Positions 22,579 through 35,789 of a stretch of DNA of 64,000 nucleotides are shown here, piece by piece. The DNA is taken from the NCBI GenBank assembly GCA_003254925.1, contig QANZ01055900.1, forward strand, positions 109,608 to 173,607, given 5' to 3'. The notes below the pieces were generated by a model that had not been told where the DNA came from, made no database searches, and saw nothing but the letters and a program-made list of their open reading frames with translations. This DNA is from Chamaecrista fasciculata. Lineage: Eukaryota; Streptophyta; Magnoliopsida; Fabales; Fabaceae. Each line of letters begins with the position of its first letter. The stretch's first letter is position 1. Both the position numbers and the translations under genes were made by a program.

Positions 22579-22901
22579 TCTATATCTATATTTGTACTAT
22601 ATTATATGTTTGAGAAGCCTTCTGGTAATCAGTATTTTAATTTATAGTATAAAATAAATTATAACCCACGTCAATATACCCCCACTTCCATATACCCACC
22701 CCACGTCCATATTCATCCAATGTTTACTATCCTTACAAAATTCCGAAACCATGTTCAAATGTTTTTAGCAATATTTACGTTGGTATAGTTAAAATTTTTC
22801 AAATTTTCATTCAAAATACAAATATTTGTATGTCCAGTGAAATAAAATTTAAGTGTTATATACATATTTCCGTGCCCGTTAGGGCACAGAAAGTCCCCTA
22901 A
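22579..22901 (+). mobile_element. small non-autonomous Helitron, 323 bp
   Basis: Starts TCTATATCTATATTTGTAC preceded by host A, and ends CTAA followed by host T, the Helitron 5'-TC / CTRR-3' structure with insertion between A and T. A hairpin GTGCCC-GTTA-GGGCAC (22872-22887) lies 10 nt before the end. No Rep/helicase is encoded. The same hairpin loop sequence recurs in reverse inside GFA2 intron 9. Confidence 0.8.
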
Positions 22902-25900
22902 TAATTTTATATTGTTGAAGTAGCTGTGAAGAGTAAATTTTATTAGTTATTATTTGTAGGTGTTATATTTGAAGTCTAAGATAAAGTGGAGTAGATTTTT
23001 AATATTTTCTACTCCTAAATTTTTAGCACAAACTCAATTAATATTTAGTGGAATTGTCGAAATGGGTTAGACTTTGAGCTGGCATAGGCCTATTAAATAA
23101 TTTAGGGCCATGCCATAAAATTTGGTTAATGTTTTTGTTAGGACCTTAATTTTTTAATCCGGCCCTTATTAAAATTGGACCAAGTAGGGTTAGGGTCGAA
23201 CTTTATTAAGGCCTACCCTAATTATTTTTTTAATTTATAAAAGTATTTAAGTTATATTAATTCAAGTAGTTTTTGAATATTTTATATACATTTTAAAAGT
23301 AAATAAAAATAAATATTAAGTTAAAAATAATTTTTCAATGAAAGATGACAAATATTACATAGTGATAGATAATTGAATGATGAATACTATTGTGAAATAT
23401 ATTTTTTTATTTATTTTTATTCTTATATTAGTTATTTTTATTACTTATGATATTGCCCTTTAATTTTTTTATAATTTTTATTTTCATTAAAAAATAATAT
23501 AGTTTAATTTTTAATTTAATTTACATTATAAAAAAATTGAAAGTCCATGGGGCCAATTTTTTTTTTTTGATATCACATAGGGGCATAGGGCCAATCCTAA
23601 ATCTTAATAGGATTGAGCTGGGTTAGAAATTTTTAACATGTCTTTAAATAAAATTTTTTAAATCCGACGTTAATTAAATTAGGACTTAATAAGATTAGGA
23701 GCCCGTTTGGATAGACTTTTTTTATCTAATAAGCACTTATTTAATTAAAAAAAGATCTTTTATAAACACAAAATCTTGTTTGGATAAATTTTTAAGAAAA
23801 AGGAGAAGTTATAAAAAAAGTTAAAATATAACTTTTTTAAGAAGTTCAATTTTGTAGCTTCCACTAAAAGCACTTGAAAAAGCTATTCTTTTGGTTCATT
23901 TTATTAATTAAAAGTACTTTTGACATTTTATATCCATACAACTTTGATAATTTAAAATACTAGTGCTTCACTCAAAAGACCTTTTAAAAAAAGTTTGATA
24001 AATAAAATTCTTTTTTTCACAAGCTTATTCAAACGGGCTCTAAGACCGATTGAGCTAGCCCATTTTAAGAGTTTTTTCATGTATGTATTGCAAACGATAT
24101 TCTTGAATCCCATATGAAGTTGTGTGTGTAATTTTGAAGGGAAAGCCAAAACGGACATTTGGTGAGTAAGAAGACTTTGTTAAGTGATCAATGCAAGGTG
24201 GAACTATTAGCTTGAAGGAAATTTGCTTCCATCCTCGCAATTTCCATTTCAATCGATCGAGCATTTAAAACCACAATGATTTAAATTTTTCTAGCTATAC
24301 TTCACTCTTCATATTATTCCTTGATAAACAAATTGGTTAAAATCATGATTTGGTCCCTAATATTTTTATTGTTTTGTTTTAGTTCTTAATAAGTTCTACT
24401 ATTAATCGTGATATATTTCTCGTTTTAAGTCTGAATATGATGAAATTGAAGTTGTAATTACTCTTAATATGTTCTTTCTCAGGTTTGACGGATGCTTGTT
24501 TCATGAAGTTTGTCATATATATTATTTTTCAAGTTTAAATATAACAAATTCAAAGTTATATATTATTATTGACAAATTCTTTTTCTATTCCGTTAGAACC
24601 GTCAACAAATGAGTTTAAGTAGTATTTCGAAGGTAGGTTTGTTCGAAACACCAATACCAATTTCTGCAGGTACTATTTAACTTCATTTACCAATGACTAT
24701 AATTTAACATAAAAAGAATTTGTCAAGACTTGTATCTTCAGTTTTGTCTCATTCAAATTTGAAACGAAAGAGAAATATGATCAACTTCATGAAAGGTGTA
24801 GTCTACTTTTAGAATTGATTTGATCTCGTTCGTTAACAACCTCAACTGAATAGAGAAAGAATTGGTCAAGAATAACTTGTAACTTTAATTTCGTCGTATT
24901 CATATTTGAAACGAGAGATATATGACCACATTCATCAAAATGAAATTGTTGAGAAATATTAATCTCCAAAATAGAGTAATGAAATATTAAAGACCAAAAT
25001 AAATAAATATTAGGGACCAAAATGATATTTTGGCCTACGAATGATCTTTTACAAATTTTCATTTATTACCGACTACAATACCAGCTAGTTATATGTTTTG
25101 AAACTTAAAGATTTTCGGTTAAAGGATATTTTTGTCCTAAATGTATGCCCTAATGTTCATTTTGGTCTATTATGTTTCAAAATATTTAAATTGATCCTAA
25201 ATGTTGGCAAAATGTTTCATTTTGGTCCAAAACTATTGAATATGACTCATTTGAAATTCAAACGTGACGAGTTTAGATCTACGTATTGTTATTAAAGAAT
25301 ACTTCTCCTATCTAGTTGGGGCCGTCAGAGTAAAAAAGGTCAAATCAGTTCTGAAAATAGACCGTTATTTCATGGTCGAACAAACAAAGTTGATTATATA
25401 TCTCTCGTTTCAAATTCGAATGCGAAAGAATTCAGAGTTGAGTTTCTCTTGACAAGTTCTTTGAATTTGAAATGAGAGATGAGAGAAATATGACCAAATT
25501 TAATAGTTTGAGACCAAAATGAAATATTTTTCCAATATTTAGGACCAAAATAAAATATTTTGCTAATATATAGGATCAATTTAAACATTTTAAGACATAA
25601 TAGACCAAAATGAATATTAAGACATACATTTAAGATCAAAATGACTCTTTAACCATGATTTTTTAGCAACATTCTTTAGATCCTTTTATTTTATTGTGAG
25701 CTTTTTTTTTATCCTTCATGTTCATGGCATGCCACAATATGAACCGCACACTAGCATTTTCCTCACATCACATACCATAAACCCTATTTCTCCCTTTCTC
25801 TCTCTCCTCTCGCTCCTACTAGAACCTTCCACTTAAAAAACACACACAAATTTAACTAAAAACTAACTATGTAATGACTTAATTACATGAAAAATGTTTA

Positions 25901-25990
25901 AAATATTGCATAATTCATATAGTTCAACTGCATTAATACAATTTAATTATTACTCAACTCAACAATTATGTAAGAAGAAATAATATTTAT
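22902..25990. repeat. repeat-dense spacer
   Basis: 23020-23700 is AT-rich with AGGCC/GGGCC-type blocks. 23699-24040 is a separate TIR element, annotated below. 24330-25060 and 25085-25660 are palindromic repeats (TTGGTCCCTAATATT / ATTAGGGACCAAAATGA; TTTGTCCTAAATGTATG / CATACATTTAAGATCAAAA) with the same internal family as 5560-6610. A CT-rich run lies at 25788-25812. I see no gene. Confidence 0.5.
23699..24040. mobile_element. TIR MITE, 342 bp (hAT-like termini)
   Basis: Ends GAGCCCGTTTGGATAG and TATTCAAACGGGCTC are inverted repeats. The flanks (AAGATTAG left, TAAGACCG right) share only TAAGA, so the target duplication is unclear. The interior is AT-rich with AAAAGCACTT-type motifs and no ORF. 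Confidence 0.6.
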
Positions 25991-26069
25991 ATATTATATA
26001 TTTTTTTTTACAAGAATAATGTCAGAAAAAAAGTAAAAAGAGAAAAAAGAAAAAAAGAAAAAAACCCTA

Positions 26070-26683
26070 GAGGCCAAAATTCCAGAATACCTTCCACTCT
26101 CTCTCTTTCCCTTCTCTCTCTTTCTTTCTTCCCTCTCTGTTTGTCGCAGTCTCCAGTATTTGAAGATCGCCATCGTCACTCGTCTTCATCTCCTACTCTC
26201 TTGGACTCGCTTATACGTCGCCGTAATCTCCGATTCTCCTTTCTCCGGCCATCTCTCCGTCGCTGCCGTCGCCGTCGTCGTTCATTTCTGGAAGCGTTGG
26301 CTTGAGGTATTCTTAATCCCGCTTTCGATTTCCTAGTCGGAATCTCCAAATTCATGATTCTTTTGGCCATTTTTCCATTTCTCTGGTTGTTTTAATGTTT
26401 CTATTCGCGGAGGCATAGCCAATTCCACCTTAGTCGTGACATTGAGTTATTTAGAATAGCTCGCACAATTTTCCTCTGAAAGGATTGACAGCACTTGGTA
26501 ACTCGATGATGTCATTGTACTGATTGAAATGTTGATATTTTTTTATATAATGATTTTTCAGTGCTCTTGTTAGCATACAAATGTTTTAATTAAGTGAATG
26601 CATGATTTGAAAGTGAGGAAGATTTATTTTGTTTTTTGTTTCCAATTGTTTTTCCTCTTGTTTGGAATCTATATAGCTGGAAG
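26070..26683 (+). promoter_or_regulatory. GFA2 5'UTR with a leader intron
   Basis: A CT-rich leader (TCTCTCTTTCCCTTCTC-type, from about 26095) ends at 26306 (GGCTTGAG|GTATTC); an acceptor CTATATAG at 26676 precedes CTGGAAG and the ATG at 26684. This predicts a 370-bp intron in the leader. Leader introns are common in plant housekeeping genes and often raise expression. Transcription start is not precisely visible. Confidence 0.6.
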
Positions 26684-29600
26684 ATGGTTCGTTCCAATGG
26701 CGTCAGACTCCTTCGTTCAGTTGCTCGTCGAAGTCTGGCCTCAACCCACCTCCATGGTGCCGAGAACAATGTAGGCAGCTCCCTCTCATTCCCCTTGATT
26801 ATGTAGATGTTATGGGCATTTTTCTATTTACTTTGATTTGACAATTTTGTGGAAATTTTTCTTTCGGTGGCCAATTTCAGATATGCGAGGCTGTCTCCCA
26901 AAGGGGTTATAGAACGTTGAATTCAGGTTTCTGCAAACCATCTTGGATAATTGGAAGTAACGGTTCATATGGTATAGTCTTAAATCAACATTTAAGTTCA
27001 TTGTGTTGCTTCCTCTGGATTTATTTTCTTTTTCTTTTAAAGAAACTTTTTAGTTTTGGTTCTTCTAATTGTAAATGAGAATTTTCTACATCAGTCAATA
27101 CTTTTTTCTCTGTAAAGCTTTACTTTTGGTCTATTTCTTCTTTTCCAAGTCCACTGGTTGGGCTATATTTATTTCCCTTGGGAAGTTGGTTTGCATTCTT
27201 GATTGTTGTTGTGGAATTCTGACCTTATTACCACCTACATATTTTCAGTTGGAGTTGGAGTTGGAGATGCTGTTAATTTGAAAAACCAGTTACCGTTGGG
27301 AGCGGTAAATACATGCAGGGGCTCAGCCAGATCCATTCATAGCACAGGTATAAATTATGTGTTTGCATTAGCGCATCCTTATGTATGGGTTTATGTCCTT
27401 ATCTGGAAGTTGGAACCATAGGCTAATGGGAAAAACAGTTGAATAGTTTATTATTGTTCTTTAATGTCTTGAATTTTGTATACTTTAGTATCTTTTCCTT
27501 AAGGATTTAGTATAGTACTATTATCCTTCACCTAGCTGGCCCTTTCCCAATTTGTCTTCTGACAAAGCTGGAGGATCTTGTTGTCGTAGTTTTACACAAT
27601 GTTATATCTTTTGTTATTCTTTCTTTGCTATGCATGTTTGCTTATTGGGTTTGGCATGATAATGACTTTTTCTACCTCAACACCCTTCATTTACAGCTTC
27701 ATTGGCAAGAGATTATTATGATGTTCTTGGTGTGAGTAAAAATGCAAGCGCATCTGAAATAAAGAAAGCATATTATGGGGTAAGTTTTTCCTATCAGCAT
27801 CCTGGTTAAACTTTGATCTTATACATTTCCTGGAAATATGGGGTTGTATTTTTAGATTTTCCCCATTCTGCCTCCTCTTAGCGCTAGGGAACCCTGGAGA
27901 TTTTATTTCACAAGAGTGAACTTGGTCCATTTCCCAAATGCTTAAAAATATTAGCTTGAGTCGCATGATGGTTACTTCCTTTTGTATCTTGTGAGTTTCA
28001 CTATAGGTTTAATTTGAAGTCCTGTATCAGGTTTTTATGCTTTTAGGTGTGTTTGTTGTGTTATTGGCACCGTATGAGTGGATCCCATGTCAGAATATAC
28101 CATCTCAAACTATATTCAATTGTACAGTTGTCTTTTGCTTTGGAATTCTGAAATATACTTTTAGGCCACCATCCCATACCTTCTCTCTTGACGTGAATTC
28201 TTCAAACATGGGTGGCTAGCATATCAATCATCTTTGTTAAATGTTTCTTTTAGCTTTTGTTTTCATACTGTCTCAAATTATCCAAATTCTGCAGCTTGCA
28301 AAGAAGCTCCACCCAGACACAAACAAAGACGATCCTGAGGCTGAAAAGAAATTTCAGGAAGTTTCAATTGCATATGAGGTATAATCTTGTTGTATTTCTT
28401 GTTACCACTCAGAGATATGGTATTTTATAGCATTTATGAAAAATTATCTGATTGTTTTTTAAAAACCCTTTTTTCTTTGGTCAACTCTGTTGTAGATTTT
28501 GAAGGATGACGAAAAGCGTCAACAATATGATCAGGTCTCATACCCATCCAGATATCTCTTGTCCCTTTGTCCCTTGTATCAAGTGTTTTATTATTCTTGC
28601 TTTTCTGTTAATATAATTAAATTAATTTTAAAATAGCCACATGAAATGTCATTAAACAGGTGGATGATGATGAGGTTTATATTATTATAAAGCATATGAC
28701 AAGGATACAGTAAAAAATTAAGTGGAAGAGCCCTGTTGAGGACCTCTAGATGACAGTTTTTATATAAAGATTGAAAGGTGTTCTAGAAATAGGTGGGGAG
28801 TAGAGATCAAGGAGTGAAGAACATGAAACATGTCCTTTCATAAGATCAAAATAAGAATATTTCATACCACTGGTTTTTTAGTCTAGTTTTCAGTGATGTT
28901 ATTAGTTATTAGGTGATTTTGACAGATAATGCAATCAGGATCATATATTGCATTATGCTAATACTAAGTTAAAATAAAGAAGTTTTTTGTAACTTTCTAT
29001 AGATCACTTTTTTCACTTAGCGTTCGAGAAACTGTAAAAATAGATCATAGGTGCACATATGTGTTCATGCGTACAGCACATACCCATCACTCTACATGGT
29101 TAATGAATTGTGCATTGGTGTCTCTAATTGGTTGAGTGGGTTGTATTTATCTCCCTTTTCTCTACTTCCTAGTTATATTGGACTTTTTTTTCAATTGTGA
29201 ACATGAATCTGTAGGTTGGCCATGATGCCTTTGTAAACCAACAAAGCAGTGGTTTTGGAGGTGATGCGGGCTTCAATCCCTTTGAGCAGATATTCCGTGA
29301 CCATGTAATGACTTAGCCCTTGCCATCTCTTTTACTCTATTGTCTGCCCGTATGTGCGTGTATTAAGTTGCAGGGAAAACTGTATTGTGGTAGAAAATCC
29401 TAAAGAATTGTGTATAGTAATGTTTCTTTCATTTTTAAATCTTGTGTATATGCTTTTGAGATTCCCCAATAGAGGACCTTAACTAATTACACTACTACCC
29501 AAATTTCTAGTTCGGACTACAAGACAAATCATCCTTTAGTTCTCTTAAAAGCTGAACGTCATTGGTGCATATGTACGTTTGATTTTAGTTAAATGGTATG

Positions 29601-32600
29601 TTTGTTATGTAGCTGTATCTAGAATTTAATATTAGGTCGTACTACTTTGGGCTCAGCTTATGATAGTTATTGTTATATCAACCTCACTGTTGCTGCTATA
29701 GTTTCTTGAAATCATTTTCTCTGTAATTAAATGTAAGTAGCTCTGAATTTGCATCATATATACTAATACCTTGAAGTCTAATATGGTTGCTTTTAATGCT
29801 TTAATATTGTTTTCACTGGTGATCAGGATTTTGTCAAGAGCTTTTTCCATCAAAATGTTGGTGGAGAGGATGTCAAGGTTCTGTCTTTCTTATCTGGACA
29901 TCTTTATGCAAACAAGTTGTTTCTCTTGATGTAATGCATCTCACTACATTATATTTTGGACAGGCCTTCGTTGAACTATCCTTTATGGAAGCTGTCCAAG
30001 GGTGCACTAAATCTGTGACATTTCAAACAGATATGCTTTGTAATGCTTGTGGTATGCCCATCATTAACTAATACTAGGGGCTTTGCGTGCCCTAACGGGC
30101 ACGCAAATATGTATGTAAAATAAATAAGAGACTAAATTGTTAACTTAATAAAGAAAGAGAGACTAAATAGTAAATTTTCTTTTATTTTTAATTTCATAGA
30201 CTATAGTTTTAAACATGGACGACTAGAAAGGGGTGGAACCATATAATATAAGATTTATACATTTCAGGTCCACTGCTTGTATGATTTATCATCTTTCTCT
30301 AGTTTATCCTAGTTTCAGTTGTCTAGCCTGTCAGTTAAGTCAATGTACTTGGAAGAATTTTTCAGTCTCAAATTGGTACTCCTACTGAACTATTGCAGGT
30401 GGTAGTGGTGTTCCTCCTGGAACAAGACCTGAAACTTGTAAACGCTGTAAAGGGTCTGGCGTGGTCAGTATTTTCTTGAATTAAATGCTAATCTTATCTA
30501 AACTTGCTGCTACACTTTTAAATTATTGGTGCTACGCTGACTACATCTGATATATCTTCAGACATATGTTCAAGCTGGCATATTTAGGATGGAGAGTACC
30601 TGTGGTACTTGCAAGGGAACTGGAAAGCTTGTTTCGGTATGGTGCAAAGTCACTTTTTGTTTGAGGGATAAAAAATCTCAGATTTAATTATATTGTAGAT
30701 GGATTCATATCTTATTTTCTTCTAGTTAATCACTATCTATCGTTAATGTCAATTTATATGGGATTTAGTATATTTATGTCTATTTATGAACATTTTCTTT
30801 TTTAACAGTCAATATCTCTCATTCCTCAGTTGTTGAATGCATAACTTGAGATCCATTTGACTATTAATTTTTATACTGTTAAATTTATGTTGCATTGTTA
30901 ATTGTTTCCCCTGCTTCACTCTTTCATTTGTTGTAGGGAAAAAATCACATGTTTAACAACTCATGATGCTTTTTATAGCTATGCTAGCCTTTTTTTTTAA
31001 TGAGAAGTGAATACCATTTTGTAGAGAAAAATTTAATAATTTCCTTCTTGGTGGTGTCAGAGCTTCTGCAAGTCTTGCAGGGGAGCAAAGGTTATCAAAG
31101 GAACAAAGTCAGTCAAGCTGGATTTTATGCCTGGTAATCACTTTTTGATATTTTGGGATGCATTATGTGAACCATCTTTATGTAGCTTATATAAAAACTG
31201 CCTTTGAATGAGCAATTTCCCATGGGTTTTCCTGTTAACTGTATTAAATCACTGCCTTTACTATCAACTAAACTTAATAATGAACTGTAACAACAACACC
31301 AAAGAAAGGGATAAGAAAACAAATGCAAGAATTCAAGAGCCACTGATTGGAGGGAAACTTTAATGCACATCTGTTAACTATTTTCCCTTTTCAGTTGCAA
31401 ATATGTTAACCGGTTTATGATTTCCCGTTTCCAGGGATAGACAACAATGAGACCATAAAGGTTTATAGAAGCGGTGGAGCAGACCCTGATGGTGATCAGC
31501 CGGGTGATCTTTATGTTACTGTGAAGGTATAATTTTTTATCCCTTCAATGGCCAAGGGACAATATCTTTTTTCCTTATATTTCTTCTCACAATTTAAATT
31601 CCTTCCTCCTCCGGGTTTATTTCCTTTTTTGCAGGTTAGGGAAGATCCAGTATTCCGGAGAGAGGGATCTGATATTCATGTCGATGCTGTTTTATCTATC
31701 ACTCAGGTAGGAAAATTACTTGAGCGATGGAACTTATAATTCTAAGTGTTTTGAGTATCAATCTAGTTATTTCTTACCTTTGATTTGTAGAACATTATAG
31801 TAAAATTTTAGGGAAGCACATTGGACTTTCAATCCACATGTGATGTGATGCTACTTAGTTGGCTACCAAGCCTTATATTGTGTGGTGAATTTTGTCAACT
31901 TGTTAATTTTCTGGTAGCAAAGGGCATTATTTATCTAATAATTAATGAGGAGTCATTTTAGGAACAATCTGGTTGAGAAAAGTTTTTTAGAATGTATCCA
32001 GTTGGTCAGTCATGGAGATTTCATTGATGGAAACATTGTAGCTCATCATTGGTTTTCACGTGTCAGCTGCCCCGAGGAAGTTAAACCCTACTTCCAAGAC
32101 GGTTTACCTACTACTCAACAACTTGGGTTGTCCACCAAGAGACTTCAACTATCAATCTGTAATGCAGACAATAGGAACCAAATGAGTACCTAAATCAATT
32201 TGCTCCCCTCCATTTATGAATCTGCATTAATTTTGAAATCCCTTACACTATTTCTAGCTCGAAAGTTTAAGTTATTCATGGATGAAAAATAGAAACTACA
32301 GGGGCCAAAAACTGGGTAGTTGTTATTTTGATTTATAGGCCATGATCAATAGGTCTAGGGGACAGTGAGTCAGGCAAACATCAATGTGGTTAATATGTGG
32401 CAATTCTCTGATTGTTGTGGTGGTGTTTGTGATGCTAGAACCATTTTTGTTACTTTTTTGTTCTCAAACATCTCGTCAATTTTTGTGTCACATAGTGCTA
32501 TTCTAAATAATTGAAATATATGATTTTCTTTTTTCAGGCAATTTTGGGGGGAACCATTCAGGTCCCAACTCTTACCGGAGATGTAGTTCTTAAGGTTCGT

Positions 32601-33106
32601 ATGGCAATATGTTATATCTTCTGAAATTTTTGTTAGTGAAGTCAAGTGAGAATGACATGCTCTGTTTGTCAGGTTCGTCCCGGCACCCAACCTGGTCAGA
32701 AGGTGGTTCTTAAAAAGAAAGGTTAGCATATTGATCTGCAAAATTAAGATTTATTTGATTTGATTTATATGATTTTGTGAGCTAATCTCTTTTACGATTA
32801 TTACCTTTGTTGTTTCAACAGGGATCAAAACAAAAAATTCTTACACATTTGGGGATCAATTTGTTCATTTTAACGTCAGCATCCCAACGTAAGTGTTAGG
32901 GTAGATAAATGTTATATGAGGTTTATGAACTGACACTTTTCTTCCTTTCTTGCAATACTAGATTAGCAATGAATGCTTAACACAAATTATTTTTTGGTTT
33001 ATTTTTCAGAAACCTGACGCAAAGACAACGTGAATTGATTGAGGAGTTTGCAAAGGAAGAGCAAGGAGAGTATGAAAAACAAAGGGCTGTGTCTGGTTCC
33101 GGATGA
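26684..33106 (+). CDS. GFA2: mitochondrial DnaJ (Hsp40) co-chaperone GFA2, 452 aa
   Basis: Eighteen coding exons: 26684-26770, 26881-26971, 27249-27347, 27697-27779, 28295-28378, 28496-28534, 29215-29304, 29827-29877, 29964-30051, 30399-30463, 30562-30636, 31061-31133, 31435-31526, 31635-31706, 32538-32594, 32673-32721, 32822-32888, 33010-33106. All use GT-AG and the join is open: 1,359 nt, 452 residues, matching Arabidopsis GFA2 length. Residues 1-95 are an Arg/Ser-rich presequence; the J domain starts [13 protein letters not shown] (97) with HPD at 126-128; a short G/F region follows; the zinc-finger domain has CxxC pairs at 234/237, 251/254, 273/276 and 287/290; then the substrate-binding C-terminal domain ([33 protein letters not shown]). 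It would stimulate mitochondrial Hsp70; Arabidopsis GFA2 is needed for polar-nucleus fusion and synergid death. A Helitron end lies in intron 9. Confidence 0.96.
30074..30104 (-). mobile_element. Helitron 3' terminus in GFA2 intron 9
   Basis: Read on the minus strand: hairpin GCGTGCCC-GTTA-GGGCACGC (30085-30104), then AAAGCCC and CTAG at 30074-30077, followed by T. This is the Helitron 3' end signature, oriented against the gene. The matching 5'-TC end, which should lie to the right within the intron (before 30398), is not clear. The intron still has proper splice sites. Confidence 0.7.
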
Positions 33107-34085
33107 AAGCTTCCAGTTTGTAGGCTGAGTCACTTGCAGTTAAAGTTTTGTAGGACTGGTATTTTTGCTTAATCCATTGAATGTATCAATATTTTTGTCA
33201 CAAATAATGATCTACGATTTAAATCTAAAAGGTTAGAAGGCAATCTCCTAATGAACAACCTTAGACTATTTTAGTCATCGATATGTACATATTCATATTT
33301 TCCTTTTTGATCATATGTAATGGAAGTAGAAGTAGAAGGGTACGAGTTTTAAAACTCCAATATTTTTTTTTATGCTATCAAGTATCCTTCCCTTCTCTTT
33401 TTCATAGGTAAACTTTGCTGAAAATTCAGTAACGACACTAATTGAAGGATGTATCTCGTATTAAGAGATATTATTGTTATGCCTCCTTTCATTATTGTTA
33501 TAAAATTATTCTCTTGCTTGGGTTTTTAGAAGCGTATCTTTGGGATTGTTGTAGTTTCAGGTTAGTATTTTAGTTTTATTTTGGATTAAAATATATAAAG
33601 ATCTCTAAAACTTTAGTTATTATTATGTAAAAAGTTTTTGAATTTTAATAGATAACAAAAGATGGCTTTAATTTAAGTCAATAAATGTACTTGATAAGCA
33701 TTCACTTTTCATTATTTTTTTTTATTTTTAATCTTAAAAAATAAAAAAATTCTATATTTCATATACTTTAATTTTTATTTAATTTCTTATATGATTTGAT
33801 AAATTTGTTTTACTTAATCAGCTACAAGTTTAGAATTAGAGAGAATAATTACAAAATTTAAATTTTGAAATAGGTTTTTCTTTTTCTCTTATGTTAAATA
33901 AAAGACGTCACTTCAAAACTTAAGTAAAAGACCTGATTTAATTTTGATTACTTTAAAATATTAATAAAATCTGGTAGTCTTATATTTGATTTTGATAAAC
34001 ATTTTTATGGTTGGTTTCTCTTTTAAAGAGTGAAAATTTTTTTTTATCTCTTGTTGTCAAATCACTTATTATAAGCTTGAGGATT
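33107..34085. other. GFA2 3'UTR and AT-rich spacer
   Basis: The 3'UTR probably runs to about 33200-33330. Beyond it the sequence is AT-rich with repeated phrases such as AATCACTTATTATAAG, which begin the repeat that is duplicated at 34086-34355. No gene seen. Confidence 0.4.
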
Positions 34086-34355
34086 AAAATAAAATAAATG
34101 TATGATTGATTTTTTTTTTTAAAGATTGAAAATTTTTCTTCCCCTCTATCAAATCACTTATTATAAGTTTGGGGACCAAAATAAAACATATATGAAAGTT
34201 TGAGGACTAAAACAAAACAAATATGAAATTAAAGTTTGAAGACCAAAAAGAAACAAATGTGAAAGTTTGAAGGCTAAAACGAAATAAAAAATAGTTTGAA
34301 GATCAAAATGAAACTGATCCCATTATTATGTTTGAGAGTGAAAACAAAACAAAAA
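34086..34355. repeat. left copy of a 270-bp direct repeat flanking a MITE
   Basis: This stretch is repeated almost exactly at 35125-35393 (I count only a few base differences, e.g. GAAGGCTAA against GAAGACTAA). The two copies directly abut the two ends of the MITE at 34356-35124. Confidence 0.85.
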
Positions 34356-35124
34356 GGCTTAAGTGCACCTTTGGTCCCAAAACTATGACAAACGTTTCAT
34401 TTTGGTCCCATAACTTTTTTTGTTGCAATTTTGGTCCCATAACTATGACAAAGGTTTCATTTTGGTCCCATAACTTTTTTTTTTTACAATTTTGGTCCCA
34501 TAATTTCTCTAAAGATTCCACCGTTAGTCCCTTGGTGAATTTCATCCATATTTAGCTGTTAAGTATGATGTGGCATAGTGACTAGGATCATGATGTGGCA
34601 AAATAAGATGAAATGGACTGAAATAGGATTTATATGCAACATATTAAAACTTATCTATACCCAACCACGATATATACAAAGAGTGGTACTTCCTCTTCCT
34701 CGTCAGCCCAACGGGACTTCCTCTTCCTCGTTCCGCTTCCCGATTCGCCGTCACCGCCGCTTTGGTCGTTCGACTCTGGCTGAGGATCCCATCGACTTCG
34801 TCGGCGCCTTCTGCTGGAAGTCTCTTCTTCCCCACTAGATTGGTCTCTGTCAGTACCACTCTTTGTATATTTTGTGATTGGGTATAGATAAGTTTTAATA
34901 TGTTGCATATAAGTCCTATTTCAGTCCACTTCATCTTATTTTGCCACATCATGATCCTAGTCACTATGCCACGTCATACTTAACAGCTAAATATGGATGG
35001 AATTCACCAAGGGACTAACGGTGGAATCTTTTGAGAAGTTATGGGACCAAAATTGCAACAAAAAAAGTTATGGGACCAAAATGAAACCTTTGTCATAGTT
35101 ATGGGACCAAAAGTGCACTTAAGC
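34356..35124. mobile_element. Mutator-like foldback element with a unique GC-rich centre
   Basis: Inverted termini GGCTTAAGTGCACCTTTGG and AAAAGTGCACTTAAGC. The arms extend about 340 and 275 bp, and each contains the same ATCATGATGTGGCA block in opposite orientation, which produces mirrored ORFs on the two strands. The central 34690-34850 is not palindromic: a GC-rich, coding-like 160 bp (CGCCGTCACCGCCGC). It could be captured host DNA. No target duplication of normal size; instead 270-bp direct repeats flank it. Confidence 0.7.
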
Positions 35125-35393
35125 AAAATAAAATAAATGTATGATTGATTTTTTTTTTAAAGATTGAAAATTTTTCTTCCCCTCTATCAAATCACTTATT
35201 ATATGTTTGGGGACCAAAATAAAACATATATGAAAGTTTGAGGACTAAAACAAAACAAATATGAAATTAAAGTTTGAAGACCAAAAAGAAACAAATGTGA
35301 AAGTTTGAAGACTAAAACGAAATAAAAAATAGTTTGAAGATCAAAATGAAACTGATCCCATTATTACGTTTGAGAGTGAAAACAAAACAAAAA
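35125..35393. repeat. right copy of the 270-bp direct repeat
   Basis: Matches 34086-34355 nearly base for base from AAAATAAAATAAATG to AACAAAACAAAAA. It continues into unique sequence (TATAATTTGAGG) that leads into the GFA2 pseudogene segment. Confidence 0.85.
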
Positions 35394-35789
35394 TATAATT
35401 TGAGGATCAAAATATATAATTTCATGTGCCAGCTGCCCCGAGGAAGTTGAACCCAACTTCCGAGACGGTTTACCTACTACTCAACAATTTGGGTTGGCCA
35501 CCAAGAGACTTCAACTATCAATCTGTAATGCAGACAATAGGAACCAAATGAGTACCTACATCAATTTGCTCCCCTCCATTTACAAAACTGCATCAGTTTC
35601 CAAAATCCCCTGCACTATTTCTAGCTCAAAAGTTTAAGTTATTCATGGATGAAAAATAGAAACTACAAGGTCTAAAAACTGGGCAGTTTTTATTTTGATT
35701 TATAGGCCATGATCAATAGGTGTAGGGGACAGTGAGTCAGGCAAACATCAATGTGGTCAATATGTGGCAATTCTCTGATTCTTGTGGTT

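Noticed and set aside
34303..34964. Mirror-image ORFs ([16 protein letters not shown] on both strands; WDQN repeats)
   Set aside because: Produced by the palindromic arms of the foldback element, not by genes.
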